Shown: positions 51,385 to 60,890 of the stretch, in pieces | How positions within the stretch are numbered: the first letter of the stretch is position 1 | Layout of the letters: every line of letters starts with the position of its first letter | Assembly (NCBI GenBank): GCA_034211175.1 | Contig: JAXHUH010000257.1 | Coordinates: 1 to 64,000, forward strand | DNA length: 64,000 bases | DNA from: JAXHUH01 sp034211175 | GTDB taxonomy: Bacteria > Actinomycetota > Acidimicrobiia > Acidimicrobiales > CAIXPF01 | Direction: 5' to 3' | Notes under the pieces: generated by a model | Told to the model about the DNA's origin: nothing | The model's database searches: none | What the model saw: the letters and a program-made list of their open reading frames with translations, nothing else | Made by a program: the position numbers and the translations under genes

Positions 51385-52395
51385 GTGAAGGCCTGGAGGA
51401 TCGACGAGCTGGGGCACCCGTCAACCGCCCTGCGGCTCGCGGAGATCGATGCGCCGGTACCGGGGTCGGGCGAGCTCGCGATCGACGTCGAGTCCGCGGT
51501 CGTGAACTTCGCGGACATCCTGCTGTGTCAGGGCATCTACCAGGACCGCCCGCCCGTCCCGTTCGCGCCGGGCCTCGAGGTGTGCGGCGTCGTCACCTCC
51601 GTCGGCGACGGCATGGACGTGCCCGTCGGCGCCCGGGTGTCGGGCATGGCCGCGCTGCCGAGCGGGGCGTTCGCCGAGGCCGCGCTCGTGCGGGCGCCCA
51701 GCGCGGTCGAGGTGCCCCACGAGGTCCCCGCTGCCGACGCCGCAGCCCTGGCCAGCACCTATTTGACCTCCCACGTCGCGCTCCACCGGCGGGCCCACCT
51801 CCAGCCGGGTGAGACGCTGCTCGTCCACGGGGCCACCGGAGGGGTCGGCTCCGCGGCCGTGCAACTCGGCGTCGCCGCCGGCGCCACCGTGATCGCCACC
51901 GCCGGCGGGGAGGCCAAGGCCCGGGTCGCGAAGGAGCTGGGTGCCCACCACGTCATCGACCACCGCGTCGACGACGTCCGTGAGCGGGTGCTGGAGCTGA
52001 CCGCCGGCCGGGGCGTCGACGTCGCCTACGACCCGGTCGGCGGCGCCCTCGGTGACCTGACGCGCCGGCTGATGGCATGGGAGGGCCGGCTGCTCGTGAT
52101 CGGGTTCGCCTCCGGCGAGATCCCGTCGTACCCAGCCAACCACGTGCTCGTGAAGAACTACAGCGTGATGGGCCTCCACTGGGGTGCGTACACCGAGCAC
52201 GGCGGCCGCCCCGTGCTCGAGGCCGCCCACGCCGACCTGCTGCGCCTGTACGCCGAGGGCGCGATCGCGCCACGGATCCACTCGACGATCGGGCTCGACG
52301 AGGTGCCCGACGCCCTCGCCGCGCTGGAGGCCCGAGAGGTGCTCGGGCGCATCGTGCTCGTGACCGGCGGTGCTGACCGGGCCCGGCACGGCTGA
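51385..52395 (+). CDS. Zinc-independent MDR / NADPH:quinone oxidoreductase-like protein
   Basis: The 336-residue protein has the quinone-reductase branch pattern: PVPFAPGLEVCGVVTSVGDG, GAFAEAALV, then the NADPH-binding LLVHGATGGVGSAAVQLGVAAGA (~148-170). It ends with the C-terminal segment NHVLVKNYSVMGLHWGAY. No catalytic zinc cysteines are seen. Such enzymes reduce quinones or alpha,beta-unsaturated carbonyl or acyl-CoA compounds. It starts with GTG 51385 and ends 59 bases before an acyl-CoA ligase gene, with which it may form an operon. Confidence 0.88.
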   Translation: MKAWRIDELGHPSTALRLAEIDAPVPGSGELAIDVESAVVNFADILLCQGIYQDRPPVPFAPGLEVCGVVTSVGDGMDVPVGARVSGMAALPSGAFAEAALVRAPSAVEVPHEVPAADAAALASTYLTSHVALHRRAHLQPGETLLVHGATGGVGSAAVQLGVAAGATVIATAGGEAKARVAKELGAHHVIDHRVDDVRERVLELTAGRGVDVAYDPVGGALGDLTRRLMAWEGRLLVIGFASGEIPSYPANHVLVKNYSVMGLHWGAYTEHGGRPVLEAAHADLLRLYAEGAIAPRIHSTIGLDEVPDALAALEAREVLGRIVLVTGGADRARHG

Positions 52396-52454
52396 GACCG
52401 ACCGACCTGCCGACGCAGATACGTTCCGCCGGCCCGGCCGGCAAAGGGGGAACC

Positions 52455-54173
52455 ATGACGACCGCACCGCCGCCGATCGCCGAACGCCGCCGGGTCCTGG
52501 AAGCGGGGCGCACGTCGTGGGAGCCGACCACGCTCGGCCGGTTCCTGGCGACGCGGGCCGAGCGCTACGGCGACCGGCCGTTCGTCCTCGCCGACGACCG
52601 CACCCTGACCTACCGCGACGTCGACCAGTGGGCCACCGAGCTGGCCGACGGCCTGGCGGCACTCGGCGTCCGCCCCGGTGACCGGGTCGGGATCATCATG
52701 GCCAACCACCCCGAGCTGGTCCCGCTCAAGTTCGCGGTCGCCCGGGCGGGGGCGATCGCGGTCCCGTTCAACTACCTCTACAAGGCGAACGAGCTGGCCT
52801 GGGTGCTGCGCCAGTCGACGTGCAGCGTGCTCGTCACCATGTGCTCGTTCGGCGACCTCGACCACCTCGGGATGCTCGACGAGATCGCGCCCGGGTGGGA
52901 GACGGCTGGCGGCGGGACCGCGCTCCCCGAGCTGCGCCGGGTCGTCCAGTTCCCCGCCGGCGGTCCCGCCCGGGCCGGGGTGCTCACCCTCGACGGGTTG
53001 CGTGAGCTGGGCCGGGCCGAGCCCGGCGGCGCCGACGACTCGTCACGGGGGCCCGGCGACGACAGCGACATCGTCTACACGTCGGGCACGACCGGCTCAC
53101 CGAAGGGGGTCGTGCTCACCCACGACGCCCCGATCCGGACCGCCTACGCCTCGGCCCACCATCGGGCGTTCGAGGACGGTCGCCGGATGCTGTTCTCGCT
53201 GCCCTGCTACCACATGTTCGGCTACATCGAGGGCCTGCTCGCGGTGATGCACGTCGGCGGGGCGGTGGCGCTGCGGCTCACGTTCGACCCCGCCGACCAC
53301 CTCGCCGCCATCGAGCGCCACCGGGCCACCGACCTACTCGCGGTACCGACGATCACCGTCGCGCTGCTCGAGCACCCCGACCGGTTCACCCGGGATCTGT
53401 CCTCGCTGTTCGCCATCCTGTCGGCCGCCGCACCGGCGCCGCCGTGGGTGTGGGAGCGGGCCCGTGACGACCTCGGCCTCACCGAGGTGTCGACCGGCTA
53501 TGGGATGACCGAGACCTCCGCGTCGATGACGTTCACGCTGCCCGACGACCCGATCGAGCGCCAGACCCAGACCGTCGGCTGCCCGAAGTTCGGAGGTGTG
53601 GCCGGGGTCGCCGAGTGGGGCGGCCGGGAGTGCCTCTACCGGACCGCCGACCCGGTGACCGGCGAGCTGCTGCCCGAGGGCGAGGTCGGCGAGCTGGTGT
53701 CGAGGGGCCCGACCCAGATGAGCCGCTACTGGGACCAGCCGGAGGAGACCGCCCGCACGATGCGCGACGGCTGGTTGTACTCGGGCGACCTCGGCTACGT
53801 CGACGACGACGGCTACCTGCGGCTCACCGGCCGCCGCAAGGAGCTGTACAAGTCGGGTGGTGAGTTGGTGATGCCCAAGGAGATCGAGGAGCTGGTCGGC
53901 GCGCTCCCGGGCGTGAGCCAGGTCTACGCCATCGGCCTGCCCGACGAGCGCTGGGGCGAGGCGGGCTGCCTGTGGATCGTGCCCGAACCGGGTGCAGAGC
54001 TCGACGAGGGCGAGATCCTCCAGGTGTGCCGGGACAACCTGGCCCAGTTCAAGGTCCCGAAGCGGGTGATCTTCTCGACCGCCGCCGAGCTGCCGACCAC
54101 CCCGACCGGCAAGGTCCAGAAGTTCCTCCTCGTCGGCCAAGCTCTCGAACGGGTGGCAGCCGCGACCGGCTGA
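52455..54173 (+). CDS. AMP-forming acyl-CoA synthetase (FadD-like)
   Basis: The 572-residue ligase has the ANL core motifs: the P-loop DIVYTSGTTGSPKGVVLTH (~203-221), STGYGMTETSASMTF (A5), then YSGDLGYVDDDGYLRLTGRRKELYKSGG in overlapping A7/A8 positions. The C-terminal catalytic Lys lies in PTTPTGKVQKFLL. It activates a carboxylate as acyl-AMP and transfers it to CoA; chain specificity is not readable. An inserted ~30-residue Gly/Ala loop before the P-loop is unusual. ATG 52455 follows AAAGGGGGAA. It is the second gene after the MDR enzyme. Confidence 0.92.
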   Translation: MTTAPPPIAERRRVLEAGRTSWEPTTLGRFLATRAERYGDRPFVLADDRTLTYRDVDQWATELADGLAALGVRPGDRVGIIMANHPELVPLKFAVARAGAIAVPFNYLYKANELAWVLRQSTCSVLVTMCSFGDLDHLGMLDEIAPGWETAGGGTALPELRRVVQFPAGGPARAGVLTLDGLRELGRAEPGGADDSSRGPGDDSDIVYTSGTTGSPKGVVLTHDAPIRTAYASAHHRAFEDGRRMLFSLPCYHMFGYIEGLLAVMHVGGAVALRLTFDPADHLAAIERHRATDLLAVPTITVALLEHPDRFTRDLSSLFAILSAAAPAPPWVWERARDDLGLTEVSTGYGMTETSASMTFTLPDDPIERQTQTVGCPKFGGVAGVAEWGGRECLYRTADPVTGELLPEGEVGELVSRGPTQMSRYWDQPEETARTMRDGWLYSGDLGYVDDDGYLRLTGRRKELYKSGGELVMPKEIEELVGALPGVSQVYAIGLPDERWGEAGCLWIVPEPGAELDEGEILQVCRDNLAQFKVPKRVIFSTAAELPTTPTGKVQKFLLVGQALERVAAATG

Positions 54174-54295
54174 CGAGTAGGCCGTTCGCGTGCGGCTGCA
54201 CATCCCGGGGACACGCGCCTGAACCCGTATCAGGACCTGGCCGGGTCACGTCATGGGGACAGGTAGCCGACCCTGTGATCCTCGAGAGGTGCCCC

Positions 54296-54817
54296 GTGGA
54301 CCCGAACGATCCCGTAACCGTCGCTGCGCTCCAACTGGTCCAGGAGTTCGGGCCCAAGGTTCTCTACCAGCGGGCGACCGGTACGACCGAGGACGCCTGG
54401 CGCGTCGGTTCGGTGGCACCGGTGACGCAGACCGATCCGAACGGCGGGGTCACGCTCGTCGAGAGCGATCTGTCATGCGAACGCGCTCCTGACGTGCTCG
54501 ACCTGGGCGGGCGGGACCGCACGGGCGCCGACGGCCGGTTCGTCTGGCGGCTGAGCGACCGGTTCTGCGGGCCCAGGTCCGACGTACGTCTGCCGGTCTC
54601 GTTCGTCGCGACCCCGGCGTACCCGGCCCCGGCCAGGGATCCGTTCCCCCCGCTGCCTCCGGATCAGGGCCCGGTCCTGCTGACGTCCGAGGTCAAGGTC
54701 CTGCCCGATGATCTCGAGGTCACCGTGACGAGCTGGGATCTCGGCGGCGACAGAGCGGCCGGGATCCCGTTCTGCTACCGAGCGCTGATCGTGCGCAGCA
54801 TCCCCTTCAGCGGCTGA
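54296..54817 (+). CDS. Hypothetical protein, 173 aa
   Basis: No family is recognised. The product has strand-like stretches (GGVTLVESDLSCERAPDVLD; RFVWRLSDRFCG; DDLEVTVTSWDLGGDR) and ends in FCYRALIVRSIPF, suggesting a compact beta-sandwich of lectin-like size. Three cysteines occur but there is no signal peptide. GTG 54296 is chosen because GAGAGG lies six bases upstream; GTG 54275 is in frame and possible. Codon use matches the neighbours. Confidence 0.55.
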   Translation: MDPNDPVTVAALQLVQEFGPKVLYQRATGTTEDAWRVGSVAPVTQTDPNGGVTLVESDLSCERAPDVLDLGGRDRTGADGRFVWRLSDRFCGPRSDVRLPVSFVATPAYPAPARDPFPPLPPDQGPVLLTSEVKVLPDDLEVTVTSWDLGGDRAAGIPFCYRALIVRSIPFSG

Positions 54818-55016
54818 CGGCGAGCGCCGGGCTCTCACCGCACGTCGCGATCGGCCCCACGGCCGCGGCCGACGTCGGGATTCCGGCTCAGGGCGGGATG
54901 CGCTGCGATCGGGCTCGGCGGCGCTGAAGCGGCGTCATCGGTGAGAACCTCCGGTGCCGGCCGTCGACGAGTCGAGACGAGCGTGGCCCGGAGGGCCGCC
55001 CCTGACGAGGAGCTGG

Positions 55017-55358
55017 ATGTTGACCCGCTACCTGATCTCGTTCGACGACGGCGCCATGACCTTCCCCGAGGAGGACCTGCCCGAGGTGGGCGAGGCCGCC
55101 CACGAGGTCCTCCGTGAGGCGAAGGCCGCCGGCGTCTGGGTCCACGGCGGCGGCGTGGACCGCCAGGTCGCGAGCATCGTGGCCACCGACGGAACGGTCA
55201 CCGACGGCCCGGACCCCGAGACCAAGGCGGTCATCGGCGGCTTCTCGATCGTCGACGTGGCCTCCCGGGAGGAGGCGCTTGCGTGGGCTGCCAAGTTCGC
55301 CGCAGCTTGCCGGTGCGCCCAGGAGGTGCGCGAGATCATGGATGACCCCGAGGTCTGA
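55017..55358 (+). CDS. YciI/DGPF-domain protein
   Basis: The 113-residue protein has the YCII-like ferredoxin fold: MLTRYLISFDDGAMTF, a GVWVHGGGVD strand and TKAVIGGFSIVDVASREEALAWAAKF. The usual DGPF motif reads DGPD here. Small YciI-like proteins are often linked to extracytoplasmic-function sigma factors or to dehalogenation-like chemistry, but neither neighbour is present. ATG 55017 has GAGGAG four bases upstream. Confidence 0.85.
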   Translation: MLTRYLISFDDGAMTFPEEDLPEVGEAAHEVLREAKAAGVWVHGGGVDRQVASIVATDGTVTDGPDPETKAVIGGFSIVDVASREEALAWAAKFAAACRCAQEVREIMDDPEV

Positions 55359-56602
55359 TCGCCGGGCGGCCCTTGCTCGGCGGCGGACGTGATGCGCTGC
55401 CAAAGCGCGGCCGTCGTCGGTCGTGGATTGCGTCGGTCCGGCCGGGCGGCGGCGGACCGTTCGGCTCGGCGTCCGCGTTGGGGTGGACCGTCTCGGCTCG
55501 GCCAGCCCGAAGAGACTCGACGCCGCGCCGCGAGCGGCGTCCCATCGCTGCGACGGTGCCATGGGCCGGTGCCGGCCACGGCCTCGAGGCCGACCGCCCA
55601 CCTCACCACCGGCGCCAGCTCGGGTGAGACCCGGAGAGCCGGGCGCAGCACACGCGACCGGCATCGTGACGCGTCTCGACGCGCGTTGTCTCGAGCTCGC
55701 CAAGGTCCGGCGACGGCTGAGCCTCGCTCGCCGGCGGGCTGGCGCCCTCCGGTCGAGCTGCGTTCAGCGGCTGAGCCTCCCGCGCAGCACGGGCCGGTCC
55801 GCCGTCGGCGACCGCAGGGCGCCGCCGCCGAAGCGCCGGTCCGGCCGGCGTCGGTGACCTCCGCCGGCGGTCGCAGCCAGCGGGCCCCGAACTCGTCTGC
55901 GGGCACGGCGACCTGAGCTGCCGTCTCCGCTTCATCTGCCAGTCCGGAAGGCAAGGTGGGGACCGTCGTGACCATGCCCGAGATCGGCTGCGACGACGTG
56001 GCAGCGGGCAGGGCCCCCACCGACCGGGCCGACGTCGAGCTCCGCGAGTCGGATGGCATCGACGTCGCGTCACGATCGCCCGCACCATCACCCCATCGGA
56101 AGGCCCGCACCTCCCATCGCCGGCTGCCCTCGGCTACCGCCGCTCGGAGTGTCTGGCGGAGGCGGTCGTCGAGACGGCCCGTACGCAGGGACTTGCGTGC
56201 CACCCGGCTGCACCGGTCAGGAGCTGACGGCCCGGCGAACGACGTCGTCCAAAGGCCCGTGGCGCAATCGCTCAACGGTTCGGCGCCCGCGATCCGGTGG
56301 TCGTAGACCGGTGTGTCGGTGGCCTCGAGTCGTCCGGGCGAGCTGTCGTCCGCTCGCTCGGCAGGATGCGACCGAAGTCGCCAGGTCATCGCGACCGGCG
56401 TGATCGGTCCGTCCGGTTGTGAATCGCTGTCCATTGTACGACCCACCTGAATCGACGCACGCTGTCGCTCGAAGCGAACGCGTCGATCGTCAGGTGATGT
56501 GTTCGTGGCCGCACGTTCCGTAGTGAATGCAGTTGCACGGACACGCTATGTGAGGGTTGGGGAAAGTCGTGATTCCGCTCGAATCATGACGCGTGATTTG
56601 TT
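55359..56602. other. 1.24-kb region without a recognisable gene
   Basis: No frame on either strand gives a convincing protein. The open frames are Arg/Ser/Pro-rich shadows with poor third-position bias. The last ~200 bases (56400-56602) are clearly AT-richer than the rest of the window and contain AATCA-TGACGCG-TGATT near 56582-56598. They probably hold the promoter of the DUF222 gene. The rest may be decayed sequence flanking that gene. Confidence 0.45.
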
Positions 56603-57976
56603 ATGATTGGCTACATGCGGGCGGCGGAGATCATCGAGGCGGTGCAGCGTCTCGTTGTCGATGGTGATCTCGATGAGTTCGATGCTGTGGCCTGTGCGGT
56701 CGACGAACTGAAAGCGAGGCGCGCGCTGCGGTCGGTGACCGATGCCCGATTTGATCAGCTCGACGTCGCGGTCGCGCACGCTGCGAAGACGGCAGCGGAT
56801 CTGGTCGATGCTGAGCTGGGTGACGCGGCGGTGGAGCTGGCCGGGTTGCGTCGGCGGTTGGAGTCCGTCGAAGCCGGAGTGGTGGGGCGGTTCGACTCGT
56901 CGGGGCAGTGGGCGCTGTCGGGCTACCGCAGCGCAGCGACGTGGTTGGCGGACAAGTGCCGTGAGTACAAGCCGGTGGCCCAGCGGCGGGTCGGGTTGGC
57001 CCGCAAGTTGCGGGACCTGCCGGCCGCTGCTGAGGCGTTCGCTGGCGGTGAGATCACCACCGTGCATGTGGAGCGGATCGCGAAGGGTCGTTCGAAGCGG
57101 CGCGGCCCGCTGGTGGCCGAAGCGGAGGAGCTGCTGGTCGGCGCCGCTCGCGATCTGGTGTACGACGACTTCGTCAAAGCGGTCGAGTATTTCGAGCAGC
57201 GCACCGAACCCGGCGAGGACCCGCACCCGAACCCGGGCCAGGAAGAACGTTCCTGTCACTCGTCGAAGTTGTTGGACGGCTGCGGGAAGGTCGACGCCAC
57301 ACTCGACGCGATCGGGTTCGCGGCGTTCGACGAAGCCTTGCGCCGTATCGAACAAGAGCTCTTCGAAGCCGACTGGGCCGCTTGTGTCGCCGAGTTCGGA
57401 ACCGAGGCGGCGTCGGTCGACAAGTTGTGGCGCACTGCGTCGCAACGACGCGCCGACGCACTCGTCGAGATGGCCCACCGCGCCGAGACGGCGCCGAAGG
57501 ACGGCAAGCGACCTGAGCCGCTCGTCGTGGTCCACATCGACGAGGAGACCTTCACCGAAGAGCTCAAGCGCCAGGCCGACGCGCCCTACGAGCACCCGGC
57601 CGAGGGGACGAGCGAGCTGCACGACGGCACCGTCGTCCACCCCGCCAACGCCGTGGCCGCCGCGGTCGAGGGCCACGTCCGGCGGGTCGTGTTCCGATCC
57701 CCCGGCGTGGTCATCAACTACGGGCGAGCTCAGCGACTGTTCACCGGTGCGCTGCGTCAGCTGCTCTCGATCCGGGACCGGGTCTGCGACGGGCCCGGCT
57801 GTGACATCGACGCCCGCCACTCGGAGGCGGACCACGTCCATGACTGGAACGACGGCGGCCACACCGACGAAGCAAACGGGCGATGCCGCTGCCGGTGGCA
57901 CCACCGTCACAAACACCGATTCCGGATCATCCGCGATCCGGTGACCGGGCGGACAACCTGGCACCGCCGAACCTGA
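56603..57976 (+). CDS. DUF222/HNH endonuclease-like protein
   Basis: This 457-residue protein is a second DUF222-HNH family member, complete in frame. The DUF222 body includes GRFDSSGQWALSGYRSAATW and an Ala/Glu-rich helical stretch. The HNH module near 400-445 has CDGPGCD, SEADHVHDWNDGG, and CRWHHRHKHRF. The distinctive short tail ends in TTWHRRT. It differs strongly from the copy at 130-1500, so this is not a recent duplication. ATG 56603 or the ATG at 56615 could be the start. An AT-rich upstream zone suggests its own promoter. Confidence 0.85.
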   Translation: MIGYMRAAEIIEAVQRLVVDGDLDEFDAVACAVDELKARRALRSVTDARFDQLDVAVAHAAKTAADLVDAELGDAAVELAGLRRRLESVEAGVVGRFDSSGQWALSGYRSAATWLADKCREYKPVAQRRVGLARKLRDLPAAAEAFAGGEITTVHVERIAKGRSKRRGPLVAEAEELLVGAARDLVYDDFVKAVEYFEQRTEPGEDPHPNPGQEERSCHSSKLLDGCGKVDATLDAIGFAAFDEALRRIEQELFEADWAACVAEFGTEAASVDKLWRTASQRRADALVEMAHRAETAPKDGKRPEPLVVVHIDEETFTEELKRQADAPYEHPAEGTSELHDGTVVHPANAVAAAVEGHVRRVVFRSPGVVINYGRAQRLFTGALRQLLSIRDRVCDGPGCDIDARHSEADHVHDWNDGGHTDEANGRCRCRWHHRHKHRFRIIRDPVTGRTTWHRRT

Positions 57977-57995
57977 ACCCGCCCCGGCATCGCCC

Positions 57996-58025
57996 GGCCG
58001 AGCCCGACCACCAACGGGCTCGGCC
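57996..58025 (+). terminator. Hairpin terminator after the DUF222 gene
   Basis: A perfect 11-bp stem (GGCCGAGCCCG and complement) with an 8-base ACCACCAA loop lies 19 bases beyond the DUF222 stop. Confidence 0.75.
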
Positions 58026-58056
58026 CCACCGGCGCGCACCCGGGTAGCGTCCCGCC

Positions 58057-58551
58057 ATGGCGTCCCACGACCAGGCCCCGACCGACTGGGCCGGTGACCT
58101 GCTCGGGCGGGTGGACGAGCTGATCGACGAGTACCGGGCGTCGTTGCTCGCATGCCTCGACGGCCTCACCGACGACGAGGCCCGGATGCGCCTCGTGCCG
58201 TCGAAGACGACGCTGCTCGGCCTGGTCAAGCACGTCACGTTCGTCGAAGGCGTCTGGTTCGACCAGGCCGTCACCGGCCGCACCTACGCCGACATCGGCA
58301 TCGCCACAACACCCGACCGCTCGTTCACGGTGAACAAGACCGACACCGTCGAGAGCGTGCAGCGCGCCTACCGGGAGCGCTGCGAGCAGTCCCGCCGGAC
58401 GATGGCCGACCTCGCACCGGGCGACGAGGTCGACGGCCGCGGCGCTCGGCCGGTGTGGGCGCTCAAGGTGCAGGTCCTGCGAGAACTGGCCCAGCACGCC
58501 GGCCACGCCGACATCCTGCGCGAGCAGGTCCTCGCCCGGCGCGCCATCTGA
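58057..58551 (+). CDS. DinB-family (DUF664) putative metal-dependent protein
   Basis: The 164-residue four-helix protein has the DUF664 pattern: LLGRVDELIDEYRASLLACL, then LLGLVKHVTFVEGVWF, and ELAQHAGHADILREQ. The histidines at KHV and QHAGH can make the DinB metal triad. Family members include mycothiol- or bacillithiol-dependent transferases, a reasonable actinobacterial inference, although the substrate is unknown. ATG 58057 is the start. It lies alone between two terminators or promoters. Confidence 0.85.
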   Translation: MASHDQAPTDWAGDLLGRVDELIDEYRASLLACLDGLTDDEARMRLVPSKTTLLGLVKHVTFVEGVWFDQAVTGRTYADIGIATTPDRSFTVNKTDTVESVQRAYRERCEQSRRTMADLAPGDEVDGRGARPVWALKVQVLRELAQHAGHADILREQVLARRAI

Positions 58552-58603
58552 CCCTTCGCCAGCGTCGTGCGCCGGACCCGGCGGACGAGGTGCCCTGGCC
58601 TGG

Positions 58604-58627
58604 GAATTCGAACTCGGTTTAGATTCG
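58604..58627 (+). promoter_or_regulatory. Dyad operator candidate, TCGAAY-N6-TAGA, before MDR oxidoreductase
   Basis: GAATTCGAAC-TCGGTT-TAGATTCG lies 89 bases before the ATG of the 58716 gene. The 17-base span from CGAAC to TAGATT is the same length as in the sites at 51328 and 62781. Confidence 0.55.
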
Positions 58628-58715
58628 ATCGGCCCGGCGGCGTCGTGCAACCTCGTGCCCACCAGCTCGGCGGGTGCGGCGGGCCGCCGGCAACCCGATC
58701 GTGGAGGCAACCGAC

Positions 58716-59687
58716 ATGCGCAGGATCGAGCTCGACGACTTCGGGCCCTTGGACACCCTGCGTGTCGCCGAGGCGCCCGATCCCGAGCCCGGCGCCGGCG
58801 ACGTGGTCATCGCGGTGGAGGCGGCGGGCGTGAACTTCGTCGACGCCCTGATCGTCCAGGGCCGCTACCAGTTCAGCCCGCCGATGCCGTTCACGCCCGG
58901 GTCCGAGGTCGCCGGGCGGGTCGAGCGTGTCGGTGCCGACGTGACGGGCCTGTCGGTGGGCGACCGGGTGCTGGCATCGACCGGGGCGGGTGGGTACGCG
59001 TCGCACGTCGTCGTGGCGGCCGCCGATGCGGTGCCGCTCCCCGAGAACCTGACCGCCGGGCAGGCGGCCGCGCTGCTGCAGAGCTACACGACGGCGCTCT
59101 ACGCGTTCACCCGTCGGATCACGGTGCGGCCCGACGAGTGGGTGGCCGTGCTCGGCGCCGGTGGCGGTGTCGGGTTGGCGGCGACCGACGTGGCCTCGGC
59201 GCTCGGGGCCAAGGTGGTCGCCTGCGCGTCGACCCAGGACAAGCTGGCGTTGGCGAAGGCGGCCAGTGCGGTGGCGACGATCGCCTACGAGGACACCGAC
59301 CTGAAGACCGCGATCCGCGACGCCACCGGCGGCGGCGCCGATGTCGTGGTCGACCCGGTCGGCGGCGACAAGGCCGAGCCCGCGCTACGGGCCCTGCGGT
59401 GGGACGGCCGGCTGCTGGTCATCGGCTTCGCCGGCGGCGACATCCCCCGCCTGCCCGCCAACCAGATCCTGCTCAACGGCCGCGCCGTCGTCGGCGTCGA
59501 GCTCGGCGGCTGGGTGCGACGCGACCCGGTGGGCTACCGGGCGCTGATCGGCGAGCTGATGGACCTGATCGCCGCCGGCCGCCTCCACCCGATCGAGCCC
59601 GAGGCCCGCCCGCTCGAGGACGCCACCGAGGTCCTCGACGCCCTCCAGTCCCGCCGCCTCGCCGGCAAGGTCGTGTTGCGCCCCTGA
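58716..59687 (+). CDS. NADPH:quinone oxidoreductase-like MDR protein
   Basis: The 323-residue protein is similar in plan to the one at 51385: MPFTPGSEVAGRVERVGADV, GGYASHVVV, the cofactor loop VAVLGAGGGVGLAATDVASAL and ANQILLNGRAVVGVELGGW. It ends SRRLAGKVVLRP, the usual family terminus. It lacks zinc ligands. ATG 58716 with GGAGG nine bases upstream fits MRRIELDDFGPLD. Shared upstream dyads suggest both MDR genes are in one regulon, while the sequences are too different for a recent tandem copy. Confidence 0.88.
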   Translation: MRRIELDDFGPLDTLRVAEAPDPEPGAGDVVIAVEAAGVNFVDALIVQGRYQFSPPMPFTPGSEVAGRVERVGADVTGLSVGDRVLASTGAGGYASHVVVAAADAVPLPENLTAGQAAALLQSYTTALYAFTRRITVRPDEWVAVLGAGGGVGLAATDVASALGAKVVACASTQDKLALAKAASAVATIAYEDTDLKTAIRDATGGGADVVVDPVGGDKAEPALRALRWDGRLLVIGFAGGDIPRLPANQILLNGRAVVGVELGGWVRRDPVGYRALIGELMDLIAAGRLHPIEPEARPLEDATEVLDALQSRRLAGKVVLRP

Positions 59688-59817
59688 GTTTCGGGTCGCC
59701 CGGGCGGTCGTCGAACGCCTCGGCTTGTGTGCGACGGCTCGACCGGCAAGCTGCCCCCTACACTCGGTTGCGATTCTTTCGATTTCGTCGTACGTTCCTG
59801 GCCGAGGAGGAGCAGCC

Positions 59818-60282
59818 ATGTCGACGCCCACGCTGGAACGCACCGTCCTGCCGCCGGCCGAGTCGCTGGATGCGTTGGTCGCGATCCTGTCGCGCCCGGA
59901 TGCGGAGCCGACCACCACGCTGGTGGGCCCCAACGGTGAGCGGCTGGTGCTTCCCCCGGAGGTGTTCGAGGTGCTCCGGGACGTGGTGGGGGCGATGGCT
60001 CGCGGTCAGGCGGTGACGATCGCTCCGGTCCACCAACGGCTGACCACGCAGGAGGGGGCGGAACTGCTGGGCATCAGCCGTCCGACACTGGTGAAGCTGC
60101 TCGAGTCCGGCGAGATCCCGTTCGAGCAGCCGGGCCGGCACCGTCGGGTCCGCCTGGCTGACGTGCTCGCCTACCGCGAGCGTGCTTCGGTGGAGCGTCA
60201 GGCTGCGCTCGATCGCATGGTGGAGATCGCTGACGAGGCCGACATGTACGAACGGACTGCGGAACCCAAGCGCACTCGTTGA
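59818..60282 (+). CDS. Excisionase-family DNA-binding antitoxin
   Basis: The 154-residue protein has a MerR/excisionase-type helix-turn-helix at ~80-125: LTTQEGAELLGISRPTLVKL then LESGEIPFEQPGRHRRVRL and ADVLAY. The N-terminal half is an extended helix-strand segment (LVGPNGERLVLPPEVFEVLR). This architecture is known as the antitoxin partner of PIN-domain toxins in actinobacteria. ATG 59818 follows GAGGAGG. Its stop is six bases before the truncated PIN gene, so the antitoxin is whole and the toxin is not. Confidence 0.82.
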   Translation: MSTPTLERTVLPPAESLDALVAILSRPDAEPTTTLVGPNGERLVLPPEVFEVLRDVVGAMARGQAVTIAPVHQRLTTQEGAELLGISRPTLVKLLESGEIPFEQPGRHRRVRLADVLAYRERASVERQAALDRMVEIADEADMYERTAEPKRTR

Positions 60283-60288
60283 TCTGTC

Positions 60289-60474
60289 GTGCCGTTCTCG
60301 GTCGTGCTCGACACGTGCGTGCTGTATCCGGCGCACCTGCGCGACACGCTGCTGCGTCTCGCCGAGCGTGGTCTCTACCGGGCGCTGTGGCCGCCTGACA
60401 TCGTCGACGAGCTTCGGCGGAACCTCCTGGACGACGGCTTCCAGGCAACCTCTGTCGATCATCTCCCTCTGTAG
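60289..60474 (+). pseudogene. Truncated PIN-domain toxin
   Basis: The frame begins with GTG 60289 and encodes PFSVVLDTCVLYPAHLRDT, LLRLAERGLYRALWPPDIVDE and LRRNLLDDGF. This is the exact N-terminal third of the PIN toxin that accompanies this antitoxin type. It then turns into unrelated residues and stops after 61 codons, whereas intact relatives have about 180-200. The later PIN acids are absent, so no nuclease activity is expected. The ~105 bases to the next gene show no recognisable remainder in frame. Confidence 0.75.
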
Positions 60475-60581
60475 CCCGGGTGGGATCGGGTGTCGCCCGT
60501 CCGTGGATGCGAGCGTGAGTGGCGATGAGCTCGATGGCGTCGAGCGCCTCGGCACGCGCCCCAACCGCGTACGCTTCGCGC

Positions 60582-60890
60582 ATGTCTGATGTCGCTGGGC
60601 GCTTGCTGCGAGAGCTCGTCGAAGCTCGCCGGGACGAGATCAAGGCGATCGTCGCTCGTCACCACGGCCGATCCGTCGCGGTCTTCGGCTCGGTGGCGCG
60701 AGGCGACGAACGACCCGGCAGCGACATCGACTTCCTGGTCGAGCTCGAACCCGATGCCCGGCCGTTCGAGATCCTCTCGATCGGCGTCGAGCTCGAGGAA
60801 GCGCTCGGCGTGAAGGTCGACGTCGGAACCCCGGCTTCGCTGCGGGCGCGGCTCCGGGACGAGGTGCTCGCCGAGGCCGTGCCGCTTTGA
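60582..60890 (+). CDS. mntA: MntA-type minimal nucleotidyltransferase antitoxin
   Basis: The 102-residue protein is a minimal nucleotidyltransferase with VAVFGSVARGDERPGSDIDF at ~30-49 and a third acid in VKVDVGTP. This is the MntA class, which inactivates HepT toxins by AMPylation. All catalytic residues look intact. ATG 60582 is the start of MSDVAGRLLREL; the frame is open further upstream, without homology. Its stop overlaps the start of the HepT remnant. Confidence 0.87.
   Translation: MSDVAGRLLRELVEARRDEIKAIVARHHGRSVAVFGSVARGDERPGSDIDFLVELEPDARPFEILSIGVELEEALGVKVDVGTPASLRARLRDEVLAEAVPL

Noticed and set aside
60074..60643. Minus-strand frame opposite the toxin-antitoxin loci with a protein-like start (EALDAIELIATHARIHGR)
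   Set aside because: It is antisense to two recognised antitoxin genes and quickly becomes Arg/Ala-rich. The protein-like stretch is only about 20 residues.
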